From positions 36,885 to 100,884 of the forward strand of contig NZ_BMGY01000013.1 in assembly GCF_014640435.1 (NCBI RefSeq): a stretch of 64,000 bases of DNA, in the 5' to 3' direction. The position numbers were made by a program, and so were the translations under genes. This DNA comes from Hymenobacter frigidus (GTDB lineage Bacteria > Bacteroidota > Bacteroidia > Cytophagales > Hymenobacteraceae). Below, piece after piece: positions 25,110 through 33,261 of this stretch; within the stretch, counting starts at the first letter, position 1, and each line of letters starts with the position of its first letter. The notes under the pieces were generated by a model. It worked only from the letters and a program-made list of their open reading frames with translations, had not been told where the DNA came from and ran no database searches.

Positions 25110-25553
25110 TTAGCGTGCGGCTGGTACAGGCAACGGGTAGCGCCGCCGCACGGCCGAGTACAGCAGCAAGCCCAACGGCCCGAGCATGAACGTGGCTGCT
25201 AGGCACGGCACCAGGGCCCAATGCGGCACGCCCCGGCGCTGGGCGTCGCGAGCTTCCCAGGCTCCAATCCACATATCGAAGCACAGGTAATGCACCCAGC
25301 CCGCGAGCAGCGCCCACGGCTCCTGAAACAGCGCCGCCACTTGCCCCAGCGAGCCAAACCCGCCGCCAGTGGCCGGGTGGGCAACAGTTTGATAACCGAT
25401 GAGCACGGCGTAGGCGGCGGCCAGCAGCAGGGGCAGCGCTCCGCTCAGCACCACGGCGCGGGTGCCGCGCCAGCGCGGGGCCAGCACCAGCAGCGCCCAG
25501 CCCAGCAGAGCTACGGGGTTGGCAACGGCAAAGAGGAGGTCGGGTGTGAGCAT
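25110..25553 (-). CDS. ABA4-like family membrane protein (DUF4281)
   Basis: I use ATG 25553 (M-L-T-P-D-L-L-F), 147 residues; the frame extends 26 codons upstream without good protein character. There are four membrane segments with the family pattern 'ANPVALLGWALLVLAPRW' near the start, 'LAGWVHYLCFDMWIGAWEARDA' in the middle and 'MLGPLGLLLYSAVRR' near the end. Plant ABA4 takes part in neoxanthin formation; the role of bacterial members is not established. It heads an operon with an unknown membrane protein and a LytS/LytTR pair. Confidence 0.8.
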   Translation of the reverse strand: MLTPDLLFAVANPVALLGWALLVLAPRWRGTRAVVLSGALPLLLAAAYAVLIGYQTVAHPATGGGFGSLGQVAALFQEPWALLAGWVHYLCFDMWIGAWEARDAQRRGVPHWALVPCLAATFMLGPLGLLLYSAVRRRYPLPVPAAR

Positions 25554-25708
25554 GGTGGGCAGGTCGTGAAAGTGCGTCAAAACTAGCGGCAACCGCCGGG
25601 CCGCGCCAGCCGTTAGCAGGTGAACCGGCAAAGCGTTGGGGTCAGGCAGCGGTTGGGACCGGGTGAAATGCGGAGTGGTTTCCGGCGGTTGCCCCTAGTA
25701 GTTTCGTG

Positions 25709-26410
25709 ATGGAGTGGTTTGTGCGCGTTGTTTTGTTGGGTCTGGTCCTGCTGCCGGTGGGCGCGCAGGCCCAGTCTGCGCCGGTTCCGCGGGCCGATAC
25801 CGTCCTGCGCCGCCCCGCCATTCTGCGCCTGCCCCACAACCGCTTCGTGGCCCAGTACGACTCCCGCTACTCCATCATCAATCGCCACTTCACCACCATC
25901 AACGGCCTGAAGCTGGGCATCGAGTTCAAAAACCGCTTCCGGACCGGGGCGGCCATTTACTTCCTGAGCACCGGCGTGCCTACCCGCCGGGCCAAGCCCG
26001 AGAATGCCGCCGAGGACGCCGACGCCGAGCTGCGCTTCCGCTACCTGGCCGTGTATGCCGGCTACGCGCTGCTCGAAACCAAGCGCTGGGAGCTCAGCGC
26101 CAACCTGCAGCTGGGCACGGGCTCGGCCTACGTTCGCTACCAAAACGCCGCCGGCGACCTCGACAAAACGCCCCATGACTTCCTGGGTGTAGTGGAGCCC
26201 GCGATGGCCGCCCAGCTGCGGGTGTTTCGCTGGGCTGGCGTGGGCACGGGCCTGGGCTGGCGGCAGCCGGTATTCGTGCCCGCCGCCATCCAAAAAGAGC
26301 TGAACGGCCCCGTTTTCTACCTCCGCGGCAACGTCTTTCTGGGCGAGTTGATTAAGGTGATGAAAGACAAGGAGCCGCTCTTTACGCAGTCCAACATGCG
26401 GCCCGACTGA
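25709..26410 (+). CDS. Hypothetical outer-membrane-type protein
   Basis: I use ATG 25709 (M-E-W-F-V-R-V), 233 residues. A signal peptide ends in 'VGAQAQ'. The rest alternates in a beta-barrel-like way with aromatic girdle residues: 'LKLGIEFKNRFRTGAAIYFL', 'FRYLAVYAGYALLET', 'WELSANLQLGTGSAYVRY' and 'VGTGLGWRQPVF'. Its likely place is the outer membrane. No named family is recognised. TAGTTTCG just upstream is one base from the -7 consensus. A strong terminator follows. Confidence 0.75.
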   Translation: MEWFVRVVLLGLVLLPVGAQAQSAPVPRADTVLRRPAILRLPHNRFVAQYDSRYSIINRHFTTINGLKLGIEFKNRFRTGAAIYFLSTGVPTRRAKPENAAEDADAELRFRYLAVYAGYALLETKRWELSANLQLGTGSAYVRYQNAAGDLDKTPHDFLGVVEPAMAAQLRVFRWAGVGTGLGWRQPVFVPAAIQKELNGPVFYLRGNVFLGELIKVMKDKEPLFTQSNMRPD

Positions 26411-26426
26411 GCCGTGCGCGCAACGC

Positions 26427-26464
26427 AAAACGGCCGGCTGTCCCGAGGACAGCCGGCCGTTTTC
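26427..26464. terminator. Bidirectional rho-independent terminator
   Basis: CGGCCGGCTGTCC (26431-26443) pairs perfectly with GGACAGCCGGCCG (26447-26459) around a 3-base loop, with AAAA before and TTTTCT after. It serves the outer-membrane-type gene on + and the decayed protease on -. Confidence 0.92.
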
Positions 26465-26505
26465 TCCTTAAGCTATGCCAACGCCCGGCCCGCCCGCCGC
26501 TTCAA

Positions 26506-27056
26506 CTAGTCGATAAACTTGAGCTGCAACGCCTCGGTCACCTGCTCGGCCGGAATGGCGAAACCGATGCCCTCGATGCCCCGGCCCACCAGCTTGGCGT
26601 TCACAATGCCCAGCAGCTGGCCCGAGCGGGCTACCAAGGCCCCGCCGCTGTTGCCGCCGTTGATACTCACGTCGGTTTGCAGCAGCGCGTGGCCCTCTAT
26701 TTTGCGCCGCCCGCTGATGATGCCCTTCGAGACAGTCTGGCCCAGCTCACGCTGGGCAGTCGAAAGGTGGAGAAACCATCCGCATCAATTTTGATGAGCG
26801 CCAGGCCCATTTCGGCATTGACCCGCACCACGCGGCCCTTGGCCGTCAGGCCATCAGCCACCCGCACTTTCACGTCGTTGCTGCCCGCAATGGGTTTGGT
26901 TTTAACCTCCTTGTCGTTCACGTACACCGTGCTGCCGGCGGGCGGAGCCACCACGCGCGCCGTCTGAAAGGGGGTTGCAATGATGGTAGCGCAGCTTTGC
27001 AGCAGCAATGTGCCAACGAGAATTCCACTGAAAACTGGCGTAAAAGGTCTTTTCAT
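26506..27056 (-). pseudogene. HtrA/DegP-like (S1C) serine protease lipoprotein, frameshifted and deleted
   Basis: The first frame from ATG 27056 has a lipoprotein signal ('LLLQSCA'), a PEGA-like stretch ('PPAGSTVYVNDKEVKTKP') and a protease-like strand pair ('DVKVRVADG', 'GLALIKID'), then runs into a stop at 26697. The rest of the S1C domain is in another frame, ending at 26506: 'LGQTVSKGIISGRRKIEG', 'DVSINGGNSGGAL' with the catalytic Ser, and 'GIEGIGFAIPAEQV'. The segment that should carry the catalytic His is absent, and the usual catalytic Asp before 'ALIKI' is Gly. A MITE ends one or two bases upstream of the start. I judge the gene dead. Confidence 0.78.
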
Positions 27057-27057
27057 G

Positions 27058-27220
27058 TGAAAGCTGTTTAGAAAGTCGAATATTCTGTCATCCTGAGCTT
27101 GCGAAGGACCTTACCACGGCCGCATCGAAGGGATTACTACAAACAGCCAGCCGTGGCAAGGTCCTTCGCAAGCTCAGGATGACAAACGCTCAAAAAAATC
27201 GATTTTCTAAACAGCTTCAC
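27058..27220. mobile_element. MITE-like element B containing dispersed palindrome copy 6
   Basis: The termini are TGAAAGCTGTTTAGAAAGTC at 27058-27078 region and its complement GATTTTCTAAACAGCTTCAC at 27201-27220. The nested palindrome (27086-27184) has arms starting TGTCATCCTGAGCTTGCGAA. The architecture equals element A at 15702-15862. One end touches the start codon of the decayed protease. Confidence 0.72.
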
Positions 27221-27296
27221 CACATAATTCCCCCCAGGCCTATCGTTATTCTTCCAAGCGGTCAAGTATTTTTCCGGGCTGAACCGTGGCGTTGTG

Positions 27297-28406
27297 CTAC
27301 AAGCTGCGCAGCGTGGCTGCCCGGTTGAGCTTGCCCGTGGCCGTAACCTGGAATTCGGGCACGTAGACCAGTTGGCGGGGCTGTTCGTAGCGGCCCAGCC
27401 GCCCGGCCAGTAGCGCCTTTAATTCCTCCTCCAAACCAGCGGAAAGCGCCGGCCCTTCAATGAAAGCCGTCACGGTTTGGCCCAGTCGCTCATCGGGCTG
27501 GCCGGCTACGAAGCAGCGCCGCCCGGCCCCAATTTCGGCCAAGGCCACGTCCAGCACCAGCTCCACTTTCTCGGCCGGCACCTTCACGCCACCCGAGTTT
27601 ATCACAAAATCGGCCCGGCCCAGCCACTCGAAGGTGTGGGCATCGCGCAAATTCACCACGTCGTTGGTAATGATGAGCTGGTCGTCGGTCACGTCGCCGC
27701 GCAGGGTGAGACAGCCGCGCTCGTCCTGCCCGGCCGCGATGCCCGGCAGCACCCGGAAGGCGGTGGTGGCTTGCGGGCCATTGAGCCCCTGCAGGGCTAC
27801 GTGCGAGCAGGTTTCGGTCATGCCATACGTCAGCCACACCGGCACCGTGAGGGGCTGCAGCTCCTGTTGCAGCGCCGCGTCGGCCGGTGCCCCACCAATC
27901 AGCAGGGCCTTCATCTGATTGAGGCGCGGGGCGTGGCCAGCCGCCAGCACGGTTTTCAACTGCAAGGGCACAAAGGCCGTGAAATCGAATTCCGCATCGG
28001 CCGCCACGTAGCTGAAAGGGTCGGCGTGCGGCTCCACGATGGTCAGGTGCAGGTTGCGTTCCAGCCCGCGCACCAGCATCATCATGCCGCCGATGTATTC
28101 GCAGTTGAGGCAGACCAGCGCCCGGTCGCCGGGCCCGAGGTCGAAGAAGTCGGCGGTGCGGCGGGCGGAGGCTTCCAGCTGCCGCCGCCGCAGCACGATG
28201 GGCGAGGGCGGGCCGGTGCTGCCGGAGGTGGTGAGGCTGAATTCCTGGGTGCCATTCAGCCACTGCCGGATGAAATCCAGCACCTTGGCTTCATAGCCGT
28301 TCACGGGTCCATCCAGCTGGGCGGGGTATTCGCGGATGGCGGCGTAGGCGTATTCGCGGCCGTTGAGCAGGAGAGAAGTAGGGAGGTTGGCGGAAGCAAC
28401 AGACAT
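27297..28406 (-). CDS. menE: o-Succinylbenzoate-CoA ligase (acyl-CoA synthetase family)
   Basis: I use ATG 28406 (M-S-V-A-S-A-N), 369 residues, short for an acyl-CoA synthetase but normal for Bacteroidota MenE. The adenylation motifs are present: P-loop 'SLTTSGSTGPPSPIVL' (about 61-76), 'WLTYGMTETCSHVAL', 'LGRADFVINSGGVKVPAEKVE' (hinge and A8 region) and the C-terminal catalytic Lys in 'TATGKLNRA'. MenE activates o-succinylbenzoate with CoA for menaquinone synthesis. The other men genes lie 2-9 kb away on the same strand, which supports the assignment over a general AMP-binding protein. Confidence 0.88.
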   Translation of the reverse strand: MSVASANLPTSLLLNGREYAYAAIREYPAQLDGPVNGYEAKVLDFIRQWLNGTQEFSLTTSGSTGPPSPIVLRRRQLEASARRTADFFDLGPGDRALVCLNCEYIGGMMMLVRGLERNLHLTIVEPHADPFSYVAADAEFDFTAFVPLQLKTVLAAGHAPRLNQMKALLIGGAPADAALQQELQPLTVPVWLTYGMTETCSHVALQGLNGPQATTAFRVLPGIAAGQDERGCLTLRGDVTDDQLIITNDVVNLRDAHTFEWLGRADFVINSGGVKVPAEKVELVLDVALAEIGAGRRCFVAGQPDERLGQTVTAFIEGPALSAGLEEELKALLAGRLGRYEQPRQLVYVPEFQVTATGKLNRAATLRSL

Positions 28407-28460
28407 ATAAATCACCACATTAAAAGAGCAACAAATACCGCCAGCAGGACCGGCCCGGTG

Positions 28461-28910
28461 CTACCCAAGCAGCCATTGCTGGTACGTTTGGGCTGAGGGC
28501 CGCGTTTGCCAACCTAGTGCCACCAGTATCATACCCCCCAAAGCAAGGTCGAGCGGGTGGTGCCCAATGGCGTACGAGACGAGCAGGGGCAAGGCCAGCA
28601 GGCCCAGCAGGCTGTTGCGCAGCACCACCCGGCCCTGATAGATGCGCAGGTTTTCTTCGGCCGGCCGCCGCAGGTTGGGCCGCAGGTACCGGGACACGAT
28701 GTAGAGCAGCCCGCCCACCACCGGCAGCAGGGCCAGCAGCCCCAGCAGCGTCGGCCAGGTGGCCAGCCGGGGCTCCAGCGTGGGGCCCACAGCGGCCTGG
28801 CTGCTGCCGGCCAGGATGCCGCCCACCATCAGCAGGGCCTGCACGGGGTAGTGCAGCCAGTGCCGCCGGCGGATGCGGCCAATAGCCTGGTGAAAGTCAG
28901 CGTCCGTCAC
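28461..28910 (-). CDS. Small four-segment membrane protein, unknown
   Basis: This is 149 residues. The N-terminal helix is basic ('AIGRIRRRHWLHYP') and is followed by four hydrophobic segments ('VQALLMVGGILAGS', 'TLLGLLALLPVVGGLLYIVS', 'LLGLLALPLLVSYAIG', 'LALGGMILVALGW'). No family is recognised. It lies 54 bases upstream of menE on the same strand and may share its transcript; a quinone-related role would be only guilt by association. Confidence 0.72.
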   Translation of the reverse strand: MTDADFHQAIGRIRRRHWLHYPVQALLMVGGILAGSSQAAVGPTLEPRLATWPTLLGLLALLPVVGGLLYIVSRYLRPNLRRPAEENLRIYQGRVVLRNSLLGLLALPLLVSYAIGHHPLDLALGGMILVALGWQTRPSAQTYQQWLLG

Positions 28911-29037
28911 GAGTGCAAATAAGGCATGTTTTTTCCTGCCGTGGCAAGTGCAACAAGTAACCCGCCCGAGCGGCCGTCGGTTTGCCAGCTGCGGGACGCG
29001 GCCCGGCCCGGCCGTCGGTTCGCGCCGGCCACCGCGG

Positions 29038-29637
29038 TCAAAACCCGGTTTCCAGCCCGCGTAGCTCGTCGAGCAAGGCCCGCCGGGTTTCGTAGCCGTC
29101 GGCCACCTTCAGCTGCTGGCGGAGCTGGACGAAGCGCGTCGTGAAAGCCACGTATTCCTCTGAGTGCTCAAACTGGCCCAGCCAAGCAGCAAAATCGGCC
29201 AGTGCGGGCTGTTGGCTCGAATAGGGCAGCTGCTCGGCCAGGTAGGGCATTTCCAGGTTCGAGCCTTCCCACTTGGCAAGCGGCACCAGCGGGCGACCAA
29301 AAAACTGGTCGTACAGGTACGTATTGAGGCAATACGTCTGCACCGCCTTGCGCTCCGCGTCCCGCAACCGGCCGTTTTTGAAGAGTAGAATGGTCCATTC
29401 AAACAAAAAGTCGGGATAGCCGATATCATCGCCGAAGTTTTTATCGAACCACCGCACGTAGCGCAGGCCGCCCGCGTAATCGCCCAGCTGCACGTACAGC
29501 TTCGGCGGCAAATAACGGTAGCCCTGGCTGTCGTCGTAGTCTCCGAAGCGGCGCTTTTCGGCGGCCAGCACCCGCTTCACGTCAGCGATTTGCTCGCGGA
29601 GCCGCTCCGCTTGTTTGGGGGTTAGGGGTTTGTTCAT
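29038..29637 (-). CDS. Conserved hypothetical soluble protein
   Basis: I use ATG 29637 (M-N-K-P-L-T-P-K-Q), 199 residues; upstream residues of the open frame are poor. The protein is helical and rich in aromatic residues with a repeat-like pattern ('PKLYVQLGDYAGGLRYVRWF', 'GYPDFLFEWTILLFKNGRLR'), suggesting a TPR-like fold. No family is recognised. It follows the DUF6155 gene by 65 bases on the same strand. Confidence 0.75.
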   Translation of the reverse strand: MNKPLTPKQAERLREQIADVKRVLAAEKRRFGDYDDSQGYRYLPPKLYVQLGDYAGGLRYVRWFDKNFGDDIGYPDFLFEWTILLFKNGRLRDAERKAVQTYCLNTYLYDQFFGRPLVPLAKWEGSNLEMPYLAEQLPYSSQQPALADFAAWLGQFEHSEEYVAFTTRFVQLRQQLKVADGYETRRALLDELRGLETGF

Positions 29638-29702
29638 GCTGCTTCGGTGGCGTTTTACTACTGGCTGAAGGGCATCCGGCGCATCCGGAAAGGCTGACGG
29701 CC

Positions 29703-30218
29703 TCATTTTTTTGGGTAAAATTCCTCCCGCGTCTCGGTCAGGTAGTCGTGAAAGCCCCAGCCGATGCCGCGGGTGTCGCGTACTATCTGCGCCGTGCGAG
29801 CCGCAAACTGAACCAGCAGCTTTTCCTGTTGCATCAGGGTCAGGGCCTTGGCGTACGTATTTTCCAGGCTGGTATAGAAAGCCTCGTCGATGTCGCCGTA
29901 CTCATTGGTAAACCGCACGCCCGTCTCCACAAATACGAGCAGCAGGTCGGCCAGCAGCTCCGCCGCCGGTTCCAGCTTCTGAAAGTCGCTGACGGCCTTT
30001 TTGCCCTCGCGCAGCCGGAGCTGATACCCGCGCTTGGGGAAAAAGGCCTCCACCACCTTGGTCCGGTACTTTTCGAACCGTTCCCGCTCGTTGGGCTGCA
30101 CGTAGAAATCCAGGTACTCCTGGGCCGCCTTGTTCTTCTTGTACAAATCGGCAATCAGGGCAACGAGTTGGTCCTTGTCCAGTATTTTCAGCTCTTTTTT
30201 CAGGTCGGTGAGTCCCAT
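29703..30218 (-). CDS. DUF6155-like hypothetical protein
   Basis: I use ATG 30218 (M-G-L-T-D-L-K-K-E-L), 171 residues. The opening 'LTDLKKELKILDKDQLVALI' followed by 'LYKKNKAAQEYLDFYVQP' is the pattern I associate with DUF6155. The rest is helical, with 'KVVEAFFPKRGYQLRLREGK' and 'IGWGFHDYLTETREEFYPK' near the end. It is cytoplasmic and of unknown role. It lies between menB and menE but shows no obvious link to quinone synthesis. Confidence 0.75.
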   Translation of the reverse strand: MGLTDLKKELKILDKDQLVALIADLYKKNKAAQEYLDFYVQPNERERFEKYRTKVVEAFFPKRGYQLRLREGKKAVSDFQKLEPAAELLADLLLVFVETGVRFTNEYGDIDEAFYTSLENTYAKALTLMQQEKLLVQFAARTAQIVRDTRGIGWGFHDYLTETREEFYPKK

Positions 30219-30521
30219 CAGTATTGTCGGCTGGTAAAAGTATAGGTTTCGCAAGGGTTGCTTTAGGGCAGCATTTGTTGAGGCTTGGCGATAGGCAGGG
30301 CTTTTTAGCACTCGGGTTCAACAGAACTCTTGATACTAAACCTTGTGCGAATATTTCATAGAAGTACTTCCGCCGCCATGTTGTCAAACAAGCGTTGCGG
30401 CTGCTGCCCGGCCGGTCGCAACGGCCAGCGCGCGTCCGCGCATCGCCAACCAAAAAAAGGCCCGTCACGCTTCGCGGACGAAATGCGACGGACCTTGTGC
30501 CGGCGGGGAACGAGCCGCGCC
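30219..30521. other. Intergenic region between DUF6155 gene and menB
   Basis: This 303-base gap holds the upstream region of the DUF6155 gene, with a minus-strand TACTTTTA that is one base from the -7 consensus, and the menB terminator at 30452-30495. No gene is seen. Confidence 0.4.
30452..30495 (-). terminator. Rho-independent terminator of menB
   Basis: On the minus strand GGTCCGTCGCATTTCG pairs with CGAAGCGTGACGGGCC, with small mismatches, and is followed by seven T. It lies about 25 bases after the menB stop. Confidence 0.75.
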
Positions 30522-31346
30522 TTACGGAAATTTTGGAAATTTCGAGAAGTCCGGCTGCCGCTTTTCCATGTAGGCGTTGCGGCCTTCCTTGGCTTCGTCG
30601 CTCAGGTAGTAGAGCAGCGTGGCGTTGCCGGCCAGTTCCTGAATGCCGGCCTGGCCATCCAGCTCGGCGTTGAAGCTGGATTTGAGCATGCGCAGCGCGA
30701 GCGGGCTTTTCTGCAGAATCTTGTGGCACCAGGCCACGGTGGTTTCCTCCAGCTTATCGAGCGGCACCACTTTGTTCACCAGGCCCATGTCGAGGGCTTC
30801 CTGGGCGTCGTACTGGTCGCAGAGGAACCAGATTTCGCGGGCCTTCTTCTGGCCCACCACGCGGGCGAGGTAGGAGGCCCCGAAGCCGCCGTCGAACGAG
30901 CCCACGTTGGGGCCGGTCTGGCCGAAGCGGGCGTTGTCGGCCGCGATGGTCAGGTCGCACACCACGTGCAGCACGTGGCCGCCGCCGATGGCCCAGCCCG
31001 CCACCATGGCAATGACCGGCTTGGGAATGGAGCGGATGATTTTCTGGAGTTCCAGCACGTTGAGGCGGGGCACGGTGTCCTCGCCCACGTAGCCGCCATG
31101 GCCGCGCACGCTCTGGTCGCCGCCCGAGCAAAAGGCCCGGCCGCCCTCGCCGGTGAGGATAATCACGCCGATATCGGTGCGGTCCTGGCACGTGCGCATG
31201 GCCTCAATCATCTCCTGCACCGTGAGCGGCGTGAAGGCGTTGTGCACCTGCGGCCGGTTGATGCTGATTTTGGCGATGCTGCCAAACTGCGTGAAGAGAA
31301 TTTCTTTGAACTCCTTAATCGGGGTCCAGCTAATGGGTTCGGTCAT
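30522..31346 (-). CDS. menB: 1,4-Dihydroxy-2-naphthoyl-CoA synthase
   Basis: This is 274 residues of the crotonase fold. Motifs that separate MenB from general enoyl-CoA hydratases are present: '[11 protein letters not shown]' (oxyanion region), '[20 protein letters not shown]' and '[20 protein letters not shown]', with '[17 protein letters not shown]'. The Gly in the QTGP...GSFDGG segment marks the bicarbonate-dependent type I enzyme. It closes the naphthoate ring in menaquinone synthesis. It follows menD on the same strand, but a palindromic repeat lies between them and fills the gap. Confidence 0.95.
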   Translation of the reverse strand: MTEPISWTPIKEFKEILFTQFGSIAKISINRPQVHNAFTPLTVQEMIEAMRTCQDRTDIGVIILTGEGGRAFCSGGDQSVRGHGGYVGEDTVPRLNVLELQKIIRSIPKPVIAMVAGWAIGGGHVLHVVCDLTIAADNARFGQTGPNVGSFDGGFGASYLARVVGQKKAREIWFLCDQYDAQEALDMGLVNKVVPLDKLEETTVAWCHKILQKSPLALRMLKSSFNAELDGQAGIQELAGNATLLYYLSDEAKEGRNAYMEKRQPDFSKFPKFP

Positions 31347-31353
31347 ATAAGGT

Positions 31354-31457
31354 TGTCATTCTGAGCGCAGCGAAGAATCTTATCACGTCCGCGCCGCTGG
31401 GGTTACTAAATCCGACGAAAGCAGCCGTGATAAGATGCTTCCTTCGTCAGCATGACA
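31354..31457. repeat. Dispersed intergenic palindrome, copy 7
   Basis: The left arm starts TGTCATTCTGAGCGCAGCGA and the right arm ends CCTTCGTCAGCATGACA; the right arm has small deletions. It fills the gap between menD and menB exactly, ending one base before the menD stop codon and seven bases from the menB start. Confidence 0.85.
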
Positions 31458-31458
31458 G

Positions 31459-33213
31459 TTACGAAAAGGCTTGTTTTACCGCACTACGGTATTCTTCAAA
31501 AAATGCCGCGTTGGTTTTTGAGTCGGTAAAGACTTCCAGCAACGCCGCGCCGGTTTCGGCTGCAAAGAAAACCGGTAGCGCGGCTTCGAGTTCAGTAAAC
31601 GACGAAACCGGGAAATAGCGCAGGTTGAAATCCCGCGCCGTGTTCTCAGCCGTTAGGGCCTGCCGGGTCTCAAAAAACTCCTCCAACTCCGGCTGCTGCC
31701 GCGGCCCGTCAATCATGCGGAAAATGCCGCCGCCGTGGTTGTTGAACAGCACTACGCGCAGGTTGGGCAGCGGGTAGTTGTGCCAGAAGGCATTGCGGTC
31801 GTAGAAAAACGCCACGTCGCCGGTGAGCAGCACCACCGGGCGGTCGGGCTGGGCCAGGGCCGCGCCCACGGCGGTGCTGGTGCAGCCGTCGATGCCGCTG
31901 GTGCCGCGATTGGCGAAAACCTCAATTTGCCGGCCTTGCGGGATGCCTAGGATATTGGCGTAGCGCACGGCCATGCTGTTGGCGAGATGCAGGGCGGTGT
32001 TCGCAGGTACGGAAGCCAACGTATCGGCAAATGCCGAAAACTCATTAAAAACTGTCTGAAAGCCCTGGTGTCTATCTCCTTGGCTGCTGAAAAAATCCTG
32101 CAAAGCGGTTCCTGCACGTTGCTGGGCCGAAGTCCAAGCTAGGTTGAAGCCAGATTTAGCCATTGCAGCTGAGCTGCCACGCGCGATTGCACTCGTCAGA
32201 GTTTGGAAAAAATCTGTTGGCTCGGTGCGAATAAGGCGGCTTAAGGAACGGAAAGTATCGGCTGCGGAGCCATTGGCCTGAATGTGCCAATGCTGTGCCG
32301 GAGCACTGTCCCGCAAAAACAGTTTAAGGCTTTTGGAAATAAGTGACTGCCCGAACGTAATTAATAAATCAGGTTTCAAAAAGGACTTTTGTTCCTGGCT
32401 AAACCCCGTCAAGAAAATATCCTGATTCGTAATTATTGAATCGGAATGGCTGCGAATATTAGCAATTGAATCACCAGCTACGGTTGCTCCAAAAACTGAC
32501 TGAAAGTTTTCCAGCGCCGCATTAAGCTGTGCATCTTCTTGGTGTTGTCCGGATACTACCAACACTTGCTTGGCTTGCTGAATATGCTGTCGCAATTCGG
32601 CTATTTCAGTCTCGGATATTAAAAAAATTGCGGGAGTTTCCCGAATAATCTTCACATCCTGCTCATACCGAATTTCCTCCCCCGCCTTCGGATAAAACGG
32701 CTCGCGCAACGGCACGTTCACCTGCACCGGCCCGGCCGGCGCGGCTTGCGCCAGATTTATGGCCTCGTTAATTATTCGCGCCGAATGCCACTTGGCATCG
32801 GGGTGTGAAGTCTCAACTGGAAACTCGAATGCGCCCTTGGCGTGGGCACCGTACAAATTGTGCTGGCGGATGGTCTGCCCATCAAGCTGGTCAATCCATT
32901 CGGGCGGCCGGTCGGCGGTGAAAATTAGTAGCGGAATCTGCTGAAAAAAAGCCTCCGCCACGGCCGGCGCGTAGTTCAAACCCGCCGTGCCGGAGGTGCA
33001 CACCAGCGCCACCGCCCGCCGCTGCGCCTGCGCAATGCCAAGGCCGATGAAGGCCGCCGCCCGCTCATCGGGCACCACGCGCACCGTCAGGGCCGGGTGG
33101 CGGGCGAAGGCCAGCGTGAGCGGGGCCGAGCGCGAGCCGGGCGAGAGCACTACGTCGGTGATGCCGTGGCGGGCGCAGATTTCAGCGATGTTATAAACGG
33201 CTTGAATTGTCAT
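31459..33213 (-). CDS. menD: SEPHCHC synthase (2-succinyl-5-enolpyruvyl-6-hydroxy-3-cyclohexene-1-carboxylate synthase)
   Basis: This is 584 residues of a ThDP-dependent enzyme. The N-terminal domain has 'VVLSPGSRSAPLTLAFARH' (about 20-38) and 'GTAGLNYAPAVAEAFFQ'; the C-terminal ThDP-binding motif is 'LTGDVAFFYDRNAFW' through 'VLFNNHGGGIF'. It condenses isochorismate and 2-oxoglutarate, the first committed step of menaquinone synthesis. The DNA of the middle domain (about 32040-32660) is clearly more AT-rich than both ends of the gene. The product is full length and the motifs are intact. Confidence 0.95.
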   Translation of the reverse strand: MTIQAVYNIAEICARHGITDVVLSPGSRSAPLTLAFARHPALTVRVVPDERAAAFIGLGIAQAQRRAVALVCTSGTAGLNYAPAVAEAFFQQIPLLIFTADRPPEWIDQLDGQTIRQHNLYGAHAKGAFEFPVETSHPDAKWHSARIINEAINLAQAAPAGPVQVNVPLREPFYPKAGEEIRYEQDVKIIRETPAIFLISETEIAELRQHIQQAKQVLVVSGQHQEDAQLNAALENFQSVFGATVAGDSIANIRSHSDSIITNQDIFLTGFSQEQKSFLKPDLLITFGQSLISKSLKLFLRDSAPAQHWHIQANGSAADTFRSLSRLIRTEPTDFFQTLTSAIARGSSAAMAKSGFNLAWTSAQQRAGTALQDFFSSQGDRHQGFQTVFNEFSAFADTLASVPANTALHLANSMAVRYANILGIPQGRQIEVFANRGTSGIDGCTSTAVGAALAQPDRPVVLLTGDVAFFYDRNAFWHNYPLPNLRVVLFNNHGGGIFRMIDGPRQQPELEEFFETRQALTAENTARDFNLRYFPVSSFTELEAALPVFFAAETGAALLEVFTDSKTNAAFFEEYRSAVKQAFS

Positions 33214-33261
33214 GAAATGGTGGCAGTCAAAAATGCGAAAGGCGGCGCGTGGCGGCCGTGG

